Of a DNA stretch of 64,000 nt, positions 1-8,234 are shown one piece after another. Numbering within the stretch: the stretch's first letter is position 1; the number at the start of each line of letters is the position of its first letter. The position numbers and the translations under genes were made by a program. Origin of the DNA: Gemmatimonadota bacterium (GTDB lineage: Bacteria > Latescibacterota > UBA2968); NCBI GenBank assembly GCA_002727195.1, contig PBWH01000006.1:741794-805793 (forward strand). The letters are read 5' to 3'. The notes beneath the pieces are model-generated. The model was not told the origin of the DNA and made no database searches. It saw only the letters and a program-made list of their open reading frames with translations.

Positions 1-555
1 GGCAAGGATATCGACGACTGGGAGGTCAAGATTGAGGAGGAGTGCCTGCGGTTGCTCGCGATGCAGCAGCCGGTGGCCAGCGACCTGAGGTTGATCGCGA
101 CGACCATGAAGATCAACTACGACCTCGAGCGCGTGAACGACCAGGCCGTGAACATCGCACAGCGCGCGCTCGTGCTGAACCAGCTTCCGATGCTGAAGCC
201 ATTGATCGACATCCCACGGATGGCTGAACTGACGCGGTCGATGGTGAACGACGCTCTCGACGCCTTTGTCAACCGGGACGTCAACCTGGCGAATAAGGTT
301 CGGAAGATAGACGACCTGGTTGACGGCCTCCGCGACCAGGTCTTCCGGGAGCTCCTGACCTACCTGCACGGGCAGACCGATACGACCATGATCGATCGCG
401 CGATTCAGCTCATCCTGGTGTCCCGACATCTTGAGCGGATTGGAGATCACGCGTCCAATATCTCGGAGAACGCCGTCTACCTCGTTCAGGGAAGAATCGT
501 CAGACATAAGAAGGAAGAGTTGGAGGACTTAGAAATGGAGGACACCGAGGTCTGA
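1..555 (+). CDS. phoU: Phosphate-transport regulator PhoU, 3' part
   Basis: The frame is open from the first base, so the start lies outside the window; 184 residues are visible. PhoU is a cytoplasmic helical-bundle protein that couples the Pst phosphate transporter to the PhoR/PhoB sensor pair. The visible part shows the two PhoU metal-binding style segments, one near LRLIATTMKINYDLERVNDQ and a repeat near LILVSRHLERIGDHASNIS, both typical of the family. The C-terminal tail is acidic and Lys-rich. The upstream pst genes expected in this setting are not in view. A strong hairpin terminator follows the stop codon within 30 bases, so phoU is probably the last gene of its operon. Confidence 0.93.
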   Translation, partial: GKDIDDWEVKIEEECLRLLAMQQPVASDLRLIATTMKINYDLERVNDQAVNIAQRALVLNQLPMLKPLIDIPRMAELTRSMVNDALDAFVNRDVNLANKVRKIDDLVDGLRDQVFRELLTYLHGQTDTTMIDRAIQLILVSRHLERIGDHASNISENAVYLVQGRIVRHKKEELEDLEMEDTEV

Positions 556-581
556 ACAGGTGTCCGAACGAAGATATACCA

Positions 582-610
582 GCCGCCGGTTTCTATCCGG
601 CGGCTTTTTT
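582..610 (+). terminator. Rho-independent terminator after phoU
   Basis: A perfect 8-bp stem (GCCGCCGG at 582-589 with CCGGCGGC at 597-604) has a 7-base loop and is followed at once by six T. It separates phoU from the Nudix gene. Confidence 0.9.
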
Positions 611-745
611 CTTGGCCGGACTGCCGGGGGGCGAGTTTGCCGATCGGTCCTAAATGCACTAGTTTAATTGGGTTGCGCGTATTGGCGCCCAAGCCCTCAT
701 CTTTCTCCCTGCTTCCCAGATCCTCCCTCTTTATATTCAGGCCTT

Positions 746-1285
746 ATGTCAGCATCTCAGACCGCGACCAGACACGTTCACAAGGCCTGGTTTTGTGAAC
801 GCTGTGGTGGGCCTCTGGCGTGGGCAGAAGTCGAGGGGAAGGAACACCAGACCTGCGGGCACTGTGGATGGGTCGTCTACATCGATCCCAAAGTGGCCGC
901 CGGTGTCATTCTCGCACTGAATGGAGAGATCGTCCTGCTGAAGCGGGGAATCCCTCCCTCGGTGGGCAAGTGGGTGTTCCCTGGCGGTTATGTTGACGCC
1001 GGCGAGCCGACCGAACGGGCAGCCGCCCGGGAGGCTCTGGAGGAAGTGGGGCTCGAGGTCGAGACCGAGGAACTGATCGGGGTCTATTCATACGAAGGCA
1101 ACCGCGTGATCCTCGTGGTCTATTCTGGCCACGCCGTAGGAGGCACGCTCGAAGGGAACTTCGAGGCCCTGGATGTCCGGTCCTTTCCACTGGACGAGAT
1201 CCCGTGGGATGATCTTGCATTCCCGAGTACGCGGTCAGCGATCGAAGATTGGCTGAAACGAATCGAGACGGAAACAGTCTCTTAG
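746..1285 (+). CDS. Zn-ribbon Nudix hydrolase
   Basis: This 179-residue protein hydrolyses a nucleoside diphosphate linked to another group; the exact substrate cannot be told. A zinc ribbon comes first, with Cys17, Cys20, Cys37 and Cys40 in two CxxC pairs. The Nudix box then matches in full: Gly81, Glu87, then Arg95-Glu96 and Glu99-Glu100 before Gly102. The layout resembles NudC-like NADH pyrophosphatases and NUDT14/ADP-ribose enzymes with an N-terminal ribbon, but the protein is shorter than NudC. The frame runs open further upstream to 668, but residues before the chosen ATG look unconserved (many Pro and Ser) and the ribbon begins soon after it. It stands alone between phoU and the cox-like genes. 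Confidence 0.9.
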   Translation: MSASQTATRHVHKAWFCERCGGPLAWAEVEGKEHQTCGHCGWVVYIDPKVAAGVILALNGEIVLLKRGIPPSVGKWVFPGGYVDAGEPTERAAAREALEEVGLEVETEELIGVYSYEGNRVILVVYSGHAVGGTLEGNFEALDVRSFPLDEIPWDDLAFPSTRSAIEDWLKRIETETVS

Positions 1286-1330
1286 GGTTGTTCGCCACAA
1301 CTCTAGACCACTATTCCGAAAGGACGTAAG

Positions 1331-2254
1331 GTGACGATGTTCAAGTCGATAGAGGATGTCGAGACGCAATTCGCGGCGCAGGGGTATATCGCCGACCGAA
1401 CACTGGCCACCACCATCTACCTGGCCATCGCGTTGGGCAAGCCGATCTTCCTGGAGGGAGAGCCCGGCGTCGGCAAGACCGAGGTCGCCAAGGTGATGGC
1501 CGCAATTCTCGGCACGGAACTCATCCGTCTCCAGTGCTATGAAGGACTGGACGCGAACACCGCTCTTTACGAATGGAACTACCCACGCCAGATGCTTGAA
1601 CTTCGGCTCGAGGAGGCGCGTGGAGAGAAGAAGGAAGACATCGGCCACAATATCTTTGGCCCCGACTTCCTGCTCGACCGTCCTCTGCTCAAGGCGATCC
1701 AGTATCAGGGAGATTCGCCGCGGGTGCTCCTGATCGACGAGGTCGACCGCTCCGACGAGGAGTTCGAAGCCTTCCTGCTCGAGGTCCTGTCTGATTTTCA
1801 GATCACGATCCCCGAGATCGGTACGGTCAAAGCGCAGCAGGTGCCGTTTGTGGTTCTGACGTCAAACCGAACCCGCGAACTGCACGACGCCCTGAAACGT
1901 CGCTGCCTCTACTTGTGGATCGACTACCCGACGTTCGAGAAGGAGATGGATATCGTTGGCTCCCGGGTGCCCGACGTCCAGGAAGAGCTGTCGAGGCAGG
2001 TGTGCGGGTTCATGCAGTTGATGCGGACTCGCGATTTTTACAAGAAGCCGGGTGTGGCGGAGACCATCGATTGGGCGCTGGCCTTGATGTCGATGGGATC
2101 GAACGAGCTGGATACCAATACGGTTGATGCGACGCTGGGTTGTATCCTCAAGTACAAAGAGGATATCGAGAAGATCCAGGAAGACGGTGTTGGCCAGGTT
2201 ATCGAGAAGGCCCGGATGCTGCGTGAGCGGATGGTCAGACAGGCCAAAGCGTAA
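1331..2254 (+). CDS. MoxR-type AAA+ ATPase, CoxD-like
   Basis: A 307-residue cytoplasmic AAA+ ATPase. Walker A is GEPGVGKT at residues 43-50 and Walker B is LLIDEVD at about 133-139; a sensor-1 stretch LTSNRTREL lies near 180. MoxR proteins act as chaperones that insert metals or assemble enzyme complexes, usually with a partner carrying a VWA domain. Here the VWA partner follows 42 bases downstream and an XdhC gene comes next, so this is best read as CoxD, which helps mature the CO dehydrogenase/xanthine dehydrogenase family. The GTG start is preferred because AAAGGA sits 6 bases upstream; an ATG 6 bases further in is possible. Confidence 0.92.
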   Translation: MTMFKSIEDVETQFAAQGYIADRTLATTIYLAIALGKPIFLEGEPGVGKTEVAKVMAAILGTELIRLQCYEGLDANTALYEWNYPRQMLELRLEEARGEKKEDIGHNIFGPDFLLDRPLLKAIQYQGDSPRVLLIDEVDRSDEEFEAFLLEVLSDFQITIPEIGTVKAQQVPFVVLTSNRTRELHDALKRRCLYLWIDYPTFEKEMDIVGSRVPDVQEELSRQVCGFMQLMRTRDFYKKPGVAETIDWALALMSMGSNELDTNTVDATLGCILKYKEDIEKIQEDGVGQVIEKARMLRERMVRQAKA

Positions 2255-2296
2255 ACAAGTCAAAATGCAAAATGACAAGAGCGGGAACCTGTTGAT

Positions 2297-3448
2297 ATGG
2301 CGATGAATCCACAAAGTGGTTCCATGCTGGATCAGATGGTCGGGTTTTCACGAGCCTTGCACCGAGCAGGTGTGGAGGTGAACTCGGGGAATCTGATCGA
2401 TATGTGTCACAGCCTGGGGCACATTTCGCTCGAGAACCGGATGGACTTCTACGCGGCGGCACGGGCGACGCTGGTATCCCGCTATGACGATCTGGAGACG
2501 TTTGATGGGGTGTTCAACTCGTTCTGGGGGATGCCGCTCGAGCAGCTCGAGATGGATGTACCACAGGAGGTCGACGACGCGGACCTGATGGACATGTTGG
2601 AGGAGGGTGGTGAGGATCCTGACAGCGCCCAGCAGGAGGACGATGCGGCCGAAGGGGAGGGTGATTCCGACGAGCCCGGCTGGAGCCCCGACGAGATGCT
2701 GATCAAGAAGGATCTCGCCGCGATGTCCGATAAGGAGATCGAACAGGCGCGTAAGGTCATCGCTGAGATCGTCAACATCATCGCTAACCGCCGGAGTCGG
2801 CGGCGGATCCCCGAGAATCGGGGACCTGAGATCGACTTCCGGAGAACGTGGCGGAAGAACGCCGCGATGGGACCGGATGGGGTCGAGCTCGCCAAGCGCC
2901 GGAAGCGAATCAAGAAGACCAAGCTGATGGTGCTGTGCGACGTCAGCGGGTCGATGGATTGCTATTCACGGTTCCTGATCCAGTTCATCTACGCGATCAA
3001 GCGCGAGATACCTGATGTCGAGGTCGGCGTCTTTTCCACGCGGATGACGGTGATTTCACGCCTGCTCAAGACCAAGAGTGTCGAGGAATCGCTGAGCGAA
3101 GTGGCGGATGAGGTCCACGACTGGGCGGGTGGTACCGACATCGGGAGCTGTATCCGCGACTTTAACGACGTGTTCGCCCGCGACATGCTGCGATCCAAGA
3201 CGGTGATGATGATCGTCAGCGACGGGTGGGACCGGGGTGACACGGGGCTGATGCGTCAGGAGATGGAACGCCTTCGTCGCCGTGTGCATAAGCTGATGTG
3301 GCTGAACCCGTTGCTGGGCAGTCCGGGGTATCAGCCGCTCTGTCTGGGTATGAAGACAGCGCTCCCGTATCTGGACTACTTTATGGCCGCGCACAACCTG
3401 GAGAGCCTGATCGAGCTGGCGAAAACGCTGCGGTCCGTTTGGCGATAG
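2297..3448 (+). CDS. VWA-domain protein, CoxE-like
   Basis: A 383-residue protein of the CoxE family. Residues 90-130 form an acidic linker rich in Asp, Glu and Gly. The C-terminal half is a von Willebrand factor A domain with the MIDAS motif DVSGSM at 215-220, a conserved Thr in GGTDIG and a final acidic position in SDGWDRGD. In carboxydotrophs, CoxD and CoxE work together to build the [CuSMoO2] site of CO dehydrogenase; distant homologues serve other molybdenum hydroxylases. The gene follows the MoxR ATPase on the same strand with a short gap, so the two are probably co-transcribed. A second ATG lies two codons in. Confidence 0.9.
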   Translation: MAMNPQSGSMLDQMVGFSRALHRAGVEVNSGNLIDMCHSLGHISLENRMDFYAAARATLVSRYDDLETFDGVFNSFWGMPLEQLEMDVPQEVDDADLMDMLEEGGEDPDSAQQEDDAAEGEGDSDEPGWSPDEMLIKKDLAAMSDKEIEQARKVIAEIVNIIANRRSRRRIPENRGPEIDFRRTWRKNAAMGPDGVELAKRRKRIKKTKLMVLCDVSGSMDCYSRFLIQFIYAIKREIPDVEVGVFSTRMTVISRLLKTKSVEESLSEVADEVHDWAGGTDIGSCIRDFNDVFARDMLRSKTVMMIVSDGWDRGDTGLMRQEMERLRRRVHKLMWLNPLLGSPGYQPLCLGMKTALPYLDYFMAAHNLESLIELAKTLRSVWR

Positions 3449-3587
3449 CCTTCCCCCCGCCGCCTACCCCTGAGCGGGTGCGGGGGCGAGCGAGGGCCAG
3501 GGAGAAGAACCAAAGGCGAAGGACGATCCGCTGGTTTTGGGTATTGTTCAGCGTGAGCATACTGAACTCTGAATCGAGATGTGAACG

Positions 3588-4688
3588 ATGAAGGATGTGT
3601 TCGAAGAAGCGCTGAAGCTGATGGTGGCCGGGGAGAAGGCGGCCCTCTCGACCATCGTGTCGAGCAAGGGATCCCTACCCATGAGCAAAAAGGCTAAGAT
3701 GCTTGTCACGACGGACGGGCAGATCATCGGCACGGTCGGTGGGGGATGTCTCGAGGCGGACGTGTGGGACGAGGCACGTGAGGTTATGGACTCGGGCGAG
3801 TCTTCACTGCAGAAGTTCGTGCTGACGGAGGAAAACGCCGGAGACAGCGGGTTGAATTGTGGCGGCAATGTCGAGGGGTTTACCGAGCCGCTCGTGAAGG
3901 ACGACGCTGAGGATCTGTTTACTGAGATCGCTCGCATACGAGCCGAGCGCGAATCCGCTGTGCTGGCGACTCGTGTGGCGCCCGGGTCGGCGAGCGCATC
4001 GAAGCTGCTGGTCCGTGAAGACGGTACGACGATAGGGTCGCTGGGAAATCCCGAAACCGAGGCCGCCATACACCGCACCATCAAGGAAGAAGGCAAGGTG
4101 CCCGAAGACCTGCTCGAGGTGATCGAGACAAGCGAAGACGCCCAGGGGGCACCCCAGCGGGTGTTTGTGGAGTCGATCGTACCAGAGCCGACCCTTTATC
4201 TGTTTGGCGGCGGACACGTTTCACACGCCATCGCCCGAATCGCGGCAACCGTCGGGTTCAGAATCGTGATCATCGACGACCGACCGATGTTTGCGAACAA
4301 AGAGCGTTTCCCGATGGCGGACGAGACCATGACCCTGGATCTCGAGACGGCTTTCAATGAGCTGAAGATTGACGACCTGTCGTATATCTGCGCAGTGACT
4401 CGGGGGCACCAGCACGACAAACCGGTGGTTCGGCAGGCCGTCCAGACCGAAGCGGCATACATCGGGATGCTCGGGAGCCGTCGGAAGGTTGCGATCATGT
4501 GGAAAGAGTTCCTGGCCGAGGGAATTACCCAGGAGCAGATCGATCGCGTTCACGCTCCGATCGGTCTCGACATTGCCGCCGACAATCCGGAGGAGATCGC
4601 GGTCAGTGTGGTGGGCGAATTGATCCATTGCCGGCGGTCTAAGGGAAAGCCGAGCCACGCTGTGCGATCGATGTCAGCGGTCGGTTGA
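3588..4688 (+). CDS. XdhC/CoxF family molybdenum-cofactor insertion protein
   Basis: A 366-residue protein with the two XdhC domains in order: an N-terminal XdhC/CoxI segment with a TVGGGCLEADVW motif near residues 50-60, and a C-terminal Rossmann domain starting at LYLFGGGHVSHAIA near 205. XdhC binds molybdenum cofactor, protects its terminal sulfur and hands it to xanthine dehydrogenase-type enzymes. Together with the MoxR and VWA genes just upstream it forms a maturation set. No large, medium or small catalytic subunit is present in the window after it, so the client enzyme must lie elsewhere. A terminator follows within 30 bases. Confidence 0.92.
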   Translation: MKDVFEEALKLMVAGEKAALSTIVSSKGSLPMSKKAKMLVTTDGQIIGTVGGGCLEADVWDEAREVMDSGESSLQKFVLTEENAGDSGLNCGGNVEGFTEPLVKDDAEDLFTEIARIRAERESAVLATRVAPGSASASKLLVREDGTTIGSLGNPETEAAIHRTIKEEGKVPEDLLEVIETSEDAQGAPQRVFVESIVPEPTLYLFGGGHVSHAIARIAATVGFRIVIIDDRPMFANKERFPMADETMTLDLETAFNELKIDDLSYICAVTRGHQHDKPVVRQAVQTEAAYIGMLGSRRKVAIMWKEFLAEGITQEQIDRVHAPIGLDIAADNPEEIAVSVVGELIHCRRSKGKPSHAVRSMSAVG

Positions 4689-4712
4689 CCTAACATCCCA
4701 AGGCTATCATCG

Positions 4713-4741
4713 GCGGCTGGCGCGTTGCGTCAGCCGCTTTT
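4713..4741 (+). terminator. Terminator after the XdhC gene
   Basis: GCGGCTG at 4713-4719 pairs with CAGCCGC at 4731-4737, and the stem can be extended inward by a wobble and CGC/GCG. Four T follow. It closes the CoxD/CoxE/XdhC unit. Confidence 0.85.
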
Positions 4742-4885
4742 CTGTGTCCGGTCGTCCCTGCCTCGCATTCGCCGCTGTGCGATCTTACTCCCTCCTTCGA
4801 TGTCTTTCCCTGTTGCCTACCTACGGCTAGCTTCCAGGCCGGCCAGCAGGTGAAGGCATACGCGGTACGTCAGGACCTCACCCAT

Positions 4886-4969
4886 CTTGCGGGCGAAAGT
4901 GTAGGCCCGCAAGCTTCCCCGCTCCCACTGTGTGGGAGAGGGGAAGCTTCCCTGGCCTTCATTCCAGGG
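4886..4969. repeat. Cluster of three adjacent hairpins in a long non-coding gap
   Basis: The gap from 4742 to 5171 has no gene that I can support. It contains three hairpins end to end: a 9-bp stem (4886-4894 with 4905-4913); a long stem of 10 + 7 bp with one G/A mismatch and a TGT loop (4911-4928 with 4932-4949), both ends reading AAGCTT; and a 6-bp stem (4950-4955 with 4964-4969). The first two share bases 4911-4913, so they could compete. None is followed by a T tract. They may be a REP-like mobile palindrome or a transcript-stabilising element. Confidence 0.7.
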
Positions 4970-5171
4970 CTGTCCTGGTCAGCTTAACCGTAAGCGTTGG
5001 CGTCATCCACCGACGGATTGGGGATATCCACCGGACTTCGCTGAATTTTCCATAAATCCATTCGGATGTTAATACTTAAAAAACAGTTTCTTATGTCTTT
5101 TTATGTCGTTTTGGCACCGACATTGCGATACTGGCCGGCGAACGTTGGTTCGACTACAAAGGAGATCGAAA

Positions 5172-6026
5172 ATGGCCAGGAACGGGTTGTCACGTATCGG
5201 AACGATCGTAAAGGCAGAGGTCGAGGATGTGCTGAGCCGGATAGAGAACCCGAGAAAGCTCGTCAACCAGATGCTGATCGACATGGAGCGGTCCTTCGAC
5301 CAAGCCGTCGGCGAGGTCAGCCGTGCGATTGCGAATGAGAAAGTGATCGAGCGTCGGCTTCGTACAGCAGAACGCGAGATCGTCGAGTTGCAGCGGGAGG
5401 CTGAGGAAGCGCTTCGGAGAGGGATGAGGAGGCTGCACGGCGCGCCCTAGATGCCAAGGTGGCGTTGGAGACGACCTGCGCAAACCTCAGGGAGTCTCAC
5501 CTGGAAGCGCAATCGGCGTCAGAGCAGCTGAAGCGCCAGCTAACCGACCTGCGAACCCGACTAGAGCAGGCAAGAAGTCGACGCCATACGGTGGTCGCGA
5601 GGCGCCAGAACTATCGCGGGCAGGAGCGGTGGCGGGCCGTATCGACCGCCGACCTTTCGACGAATTCGATCGGCTGAGCAATAGTGTCGACCGCGACGAG
5701 ATCGCGTCAGAGGTATACGAGGAGCTGTCGTCGATCCGGACACCCGATCATGACCTCGAAAAGCTGGAGCGAGAGCAGAAGGTTCGGGAAGAGCTCGAAA
5801 AACTCAAGCAATCCACCAACAAGGAACAGGGGTTATCGCCATTTTATCCAAGCTATTAGGGTTCGCGCTTCTAGCCGTCGGTCTGATCGTCGGCTTCAGC
5901 ACACTGGTCGCCCTGATCGGGACGGCCATCGGGATTCTGGTCTTCTTGTTGAAGATCGCCGTTCCGCTGGTGCTTGTTTATCTGGGATATCGGCTGCTGT
6001 ATTCGGATCGAAGTCGATATACATAG
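5172..6026 (+). pseudogene. PspA/IM30-like coiled-coil protein with C-terminal membrane part, frameshifted
   Basis: PspA proteins coat and stabilise the inner membrane under envelope stress. The gene starts well, with AAAGGAG before the ATG and an N-terminus ending LVNQMLIDMERSF, a PspA hallmark. The frame then changes three times, each time by one missing base: near 5421 (a GGG run), near 5620-5630, and near 5827-5832 (a GGGG run). Read across the shifts, the coiled coil continues, then the PspA end motif FDEFDRLSNSVDRDE, then two hydrophobic segments ending LLYSDRSRYT and a stop at 6026. The last piece is back in the first frame and has no start codon of its own. It may be a true pseudogene, or three basecalling errors in one intact gene. 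Confidence 0.75.
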
Positions 6027-6057
6027 GCAGGAATTGCCCGAGGAGGAAGAATCTGCA

Positions 6058-6179
6058 ACCGTCCGAATGGGGACGGTAGACAGTAAACGCCTGAAAAACA
6101 GCGCTTTCTGGAACCAATGGGATGTGGTCCAACGATTGCTATCCTGTAAGCCGGAACCAATCCCGGTCTTTACAGGAGG
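6058..6179 (+). promoter_or_regulatory. Structured leader with a hairpin covering the ribosome-binding site
   Basis: Two stem-loops precede the small gene at 6185. The first is a perfect 7-bp stem (6058-6064 with 6071-6077). The second pairs CCTGTAA at 6143-6149 with TTACAGG at 6170-6176 and CCGG at 6151-6154 with CCGG at 6163-6166. The Shine-Dalgarno AGGAGG is 6174-6179, so three of its bases lie inside the second stem. This geometry would hold translation down until the stem opens, as in a thermosensor or protein-binding leader. No known riboswitch class is recognised. Confidence 0.5.
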
Positions 6180-6184
6180 TATGG

Positions 6185-6523
6185 ATGGACACACGCCATA
6201 ATGCTGTTGGTCAGGCACTCGCCGGCCGCTTTCGCACCGATCTCAAATCTAAAACCAAGCTGCTCGCCGCGGCACAGCGGTGCCTCGATGACGAGCGCTG
6301 TTACAAGTTCTTCGACATGCTGGCTTCGATCGCGGAACTGCATGAGGACGTCCGCACGGGTTACCTCGAGGAGATCACCTCCACGGGAGACTATGACGAG
6401 GATGAGATGGCAGCGCTTCGTCGCCTCCTCCTCGAAGGTGGCGCAGCGGCCTTTAAACACCTCGTAGATGTGGTCCGCGATATCAGGGTTCATCAGGAAA
6501 TCGACCAGATGCTCGCCGCCTGA
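6185..6523 (+). CDS. Small conserved-looking cytoplasmic protein, unknown
   Basis: A 112-residue soluble protein with no family I recognise. It is mostly helical and amphipathic, with Lys/Arg at the N-terminus and an acidic middle (STGDYDEDEMAAL). The start is fixed by a strong AGGAGG five bases upstream; another ATG at 6181 is in a different frame and stops at once. Codon use is like that of neighbouring genes, and no signal peptide or membrane segment is seen. It lies alone between the broken pspA-like gene and a terminator. The folded leader in front suggests translational control. It could be a DUF-type regulator, but nothing in the sequence settles this. Confidence 0.65.
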   Translation: MDTRHNAVGQALAGRFRTDLKSKTKLLAAAQRCLDDERCYKFFDMLASIAELHEDVRTGYLEEITSTGDYDEDEMAALRRLLLEGGAAAFKHLVDVVRDIRVHQEIDQMLAA

Positions 6524-6586
6524 GGTTTACATCTCGGTCGCATTGCCGACTAACCTTCCTCCCTAGTGAGGTAAGGGCCCCTGAAA

Positions 6587-6624
6587 CGGTCTCGTCCATC
6601 CCCAGACGCGGCCGTTTTTATTTT
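6587..6624 (+). terminator. Terminator after the small unknown gene
   Basis: CGGTCTCGTC (6587-6596) pairs with GACGCGGCCG (6605-6614) with one mismatch and one wobble. TTTTTATTTT follows. Confidence 0.75.
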
Positions 6625-6814
6625 GATAAACAGGGAATGCACGGAAAGGGCACAACCATGGGGCTGTGCGCAGTCCTGTCGTATTACCAACTCCGGGTAA
6701 AGCGATTCGGCCTGCTGGTTTTTCTGTGTTATCCGTGGCTTTGTATGGGTTGACACAAGTCCGACCAAAGGAGCATGTTTGGACCGGAACTACCACCCAC
6801 CCAGGAGGCAATAG

Positions 6815-7603
6815 ATGCTGTCTGAAGAGCAGGTTGCGGCCTTTAAGCGGGACGGATACGTCAACGGAGGGGCGGCGCTGGATGATGACGAAGTTGAGAC
6901 GCTGCGGGCGGAGCTCGCTCGGGTGATCGAGGATGACGGGAAGGACGACGTCAAACAGCCCGTCCTATTGCGGAACCTGAGTAAGGACGAAGACCACCCC
7001 GTCTGGCAGATCGTGAACATCTGGGAGGCGAGCGAGGCCTTTGGGAAGCTGATCAGGCACGAGAAGATCGTCGAGGAAATTGCCCAGTTGACGGGTGCAG
7101 ACAAACTAAAGGTCTGGCATGATCAGATACAGTATAAGCCGGCCGAGACGGGCGGGGTCAACATGTGGCACCAGGACGCGCCCCTTTGGCCGATCATCCT
7201 GCCGATGACGGAGGTCAGCGCCTGGGTCGCTCTGGATGACGTGGATGAGGGGAACGGTTGTATGAGCATGGTTCCCGGTTCTCACCAGTGGGGGAATCAG
7301 ATGGGTTTCATCCGGGAGCTGGATTTCTACGAGGCGATGCCTGACAGCTTCGAGGATAACGCTGTGGAGGTGATTCGACGTCCGGTCAGAAAGGGGGAGG
7401 TCCACTACCACCACGCCTTGACGTGGCACGGTTCACACGCGAACACGAGCAATCGACCCAGAAGGGCCATCGCCATCCACTACATGACCCACGAGACCAA
7501 GTTCGTCGCCAGCGGTGAGCACGTGATGAAACCGTTCGTCGAAGTCGGGGATGGGGAAGTCATGCAAGGCGACCATTTCCCAGAGGTCTTCTCGAAAGCT
7601 TAA
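6815..7603 (+). CDS. Phytanoyl-CoA dioxygenase (PhyH) family protein
   Basis: A 262-residue Fe(II)/2-oxoglutarate oxygenase. The iron triad is clear: His119 and Asp121 in WHQD, and His205 in TWHGS. An Arg after the distal His (RPRR at 214-217) would bind 2-oxoglutarate. PhyH enzymes hydroxylate lipids, small acids or natural products; this one is of the short bacterial type, so the substrate is open. GGAGG lies seven bases before the ATG. The gene is alone on the plus strand, with a terminator before it and a two-way hairpin after it, and it converges on the minus-strand symporter operon. Confidence 0.9.
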   Translation: MLSEEQVAAFKRDGYVNGGAALDDDEVETLRAELARVIEDDGKDDVKQPVLLRNLSKDEDHPVWQIVNIWEASEAFGKLIRHEKIVEEIAQLTGADKLKVWHDQIQYKPAETGGVNMWHQDAPLWPIILPMTEVSAWVALDDVDEGNGCMSMVPGSHQWGNQMGFIRELDFYEAMPDSFEDNAVEVIRRPVRKGEVHYHHALTWHGSHANTSNRPRRAIAIHYMTHETKFVASGEHVMKPFVEVGDGEVMQGDHFPEVFSKA

Positions 7604-7645
7604 GAGCAGTTTCAAGATCCAAGTTTCACCTTCCTGAAAGGCGAA

Positions 7646-7677
7646 AGGCGTTCTAGGGCAAAACCCTTGGAACGCCT
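7646..7677. terminator. Two-way terminator between convergent genes
   Basis: AGGCGTTC at 7646-7653 pairs with GAACGCCT at 7670-7677, with an inner AGGG/CCCT stem and a CAAAA loop. It lies between the PhyH gene and the minus-strand operon ending at 7729. A run of short direct repeats of the type GAACCTGAAAC follows at about 7689-7722. Confidence 0.75.
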
Positions 7678-7728
7678 CTTTGTTTCCTTGGAACCTGAAA
7701 CCTGAAACACGGAACCTGGAACTGTTTC

Positions 7729-8208
7729 CTAGATTTTCCGTTCGGAGAGGGGCATGGCGTAATGGATCTGACGGGCGACTTCCTTGAAGCCAGCGCCGGG
7801 GTAGAAGGACTGGCCGACGTCGTTCTGATCGAGGGTTTCGATCTTGGCGACCTTCATGCCCTCTTCCTCGAAGTAGTCGAAAGCGGCCTTCATCAGTGCT
7901 TTCCCGATGCCCTTTCCCTGGTGTTCGGGTAGTACCGAGATGTTGGGTATCTGGCCGATCAGGGCATCCCGGAACAGACGTGTCGTGATGTAGCCGATGA
8001 CGGTGCCCTCTTCCTCCCAGACGAAGATTCCGTCGGCGTTGACGGCAGCGTCGTCGTCCATGTGGGCCGCCTTCCGGGCCTTCCAGCCGGTCTCGGCGAA
8101 CTGGCCGAACGTCTTCTCTATGTTGTGATCGATCGATACGCCCTCGAAACAGATCACCGTGATCTCTTTGATTCGTTCGAGATCGCCCTCTTGATACTTT
8201 CTGACCAT
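7729..8208 (-). CDS. GNAT family N-acetyltransferase
   Basis: A 159-residue acetyl-CoA-dependent acetyltransferase. The acetyl-CoA loop is present as a variant of Q/RxxGxG/A in HQGKGIGKALM near residues 100-110, after the strand IPNISVLPEH. The C-terminus has the usual SFYPGAGFKEV fold signature. The substrate is unknown. It is the last gene of the minus-strand run that begins with the symporter, 26 bases after the aquaporin stop, and is followed by the two-way hairpin. It may acetylate a sugar amine or amino acid taken up by the operon, but that is only inference. Confidence 0.9.
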   Translation of the reverse strand: MVRKYQEGDLERIKEITVICFEGVSIDHNIEKTFGQFAETGWKARKAAHMDDDAAVNADGIFVWEEEGTVIGYITTRLFRDALIGQIPNISVLPEHQGKGIGKALMKAAFDYFEEEGMKVAKIETLDQNDVGQSFYPGAGFKEVARQIHYAMPLSERKI

Positions 8209-8234
8209 CCAACAGACTCCGATCTGTCCGACTC

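Noticed and set aside
4886..4969. Hairpin cluster considered as a CRISPR array
   Set aside because: The three stems differ in sequence, there are no equal-length spacers and no cas genes in the window.
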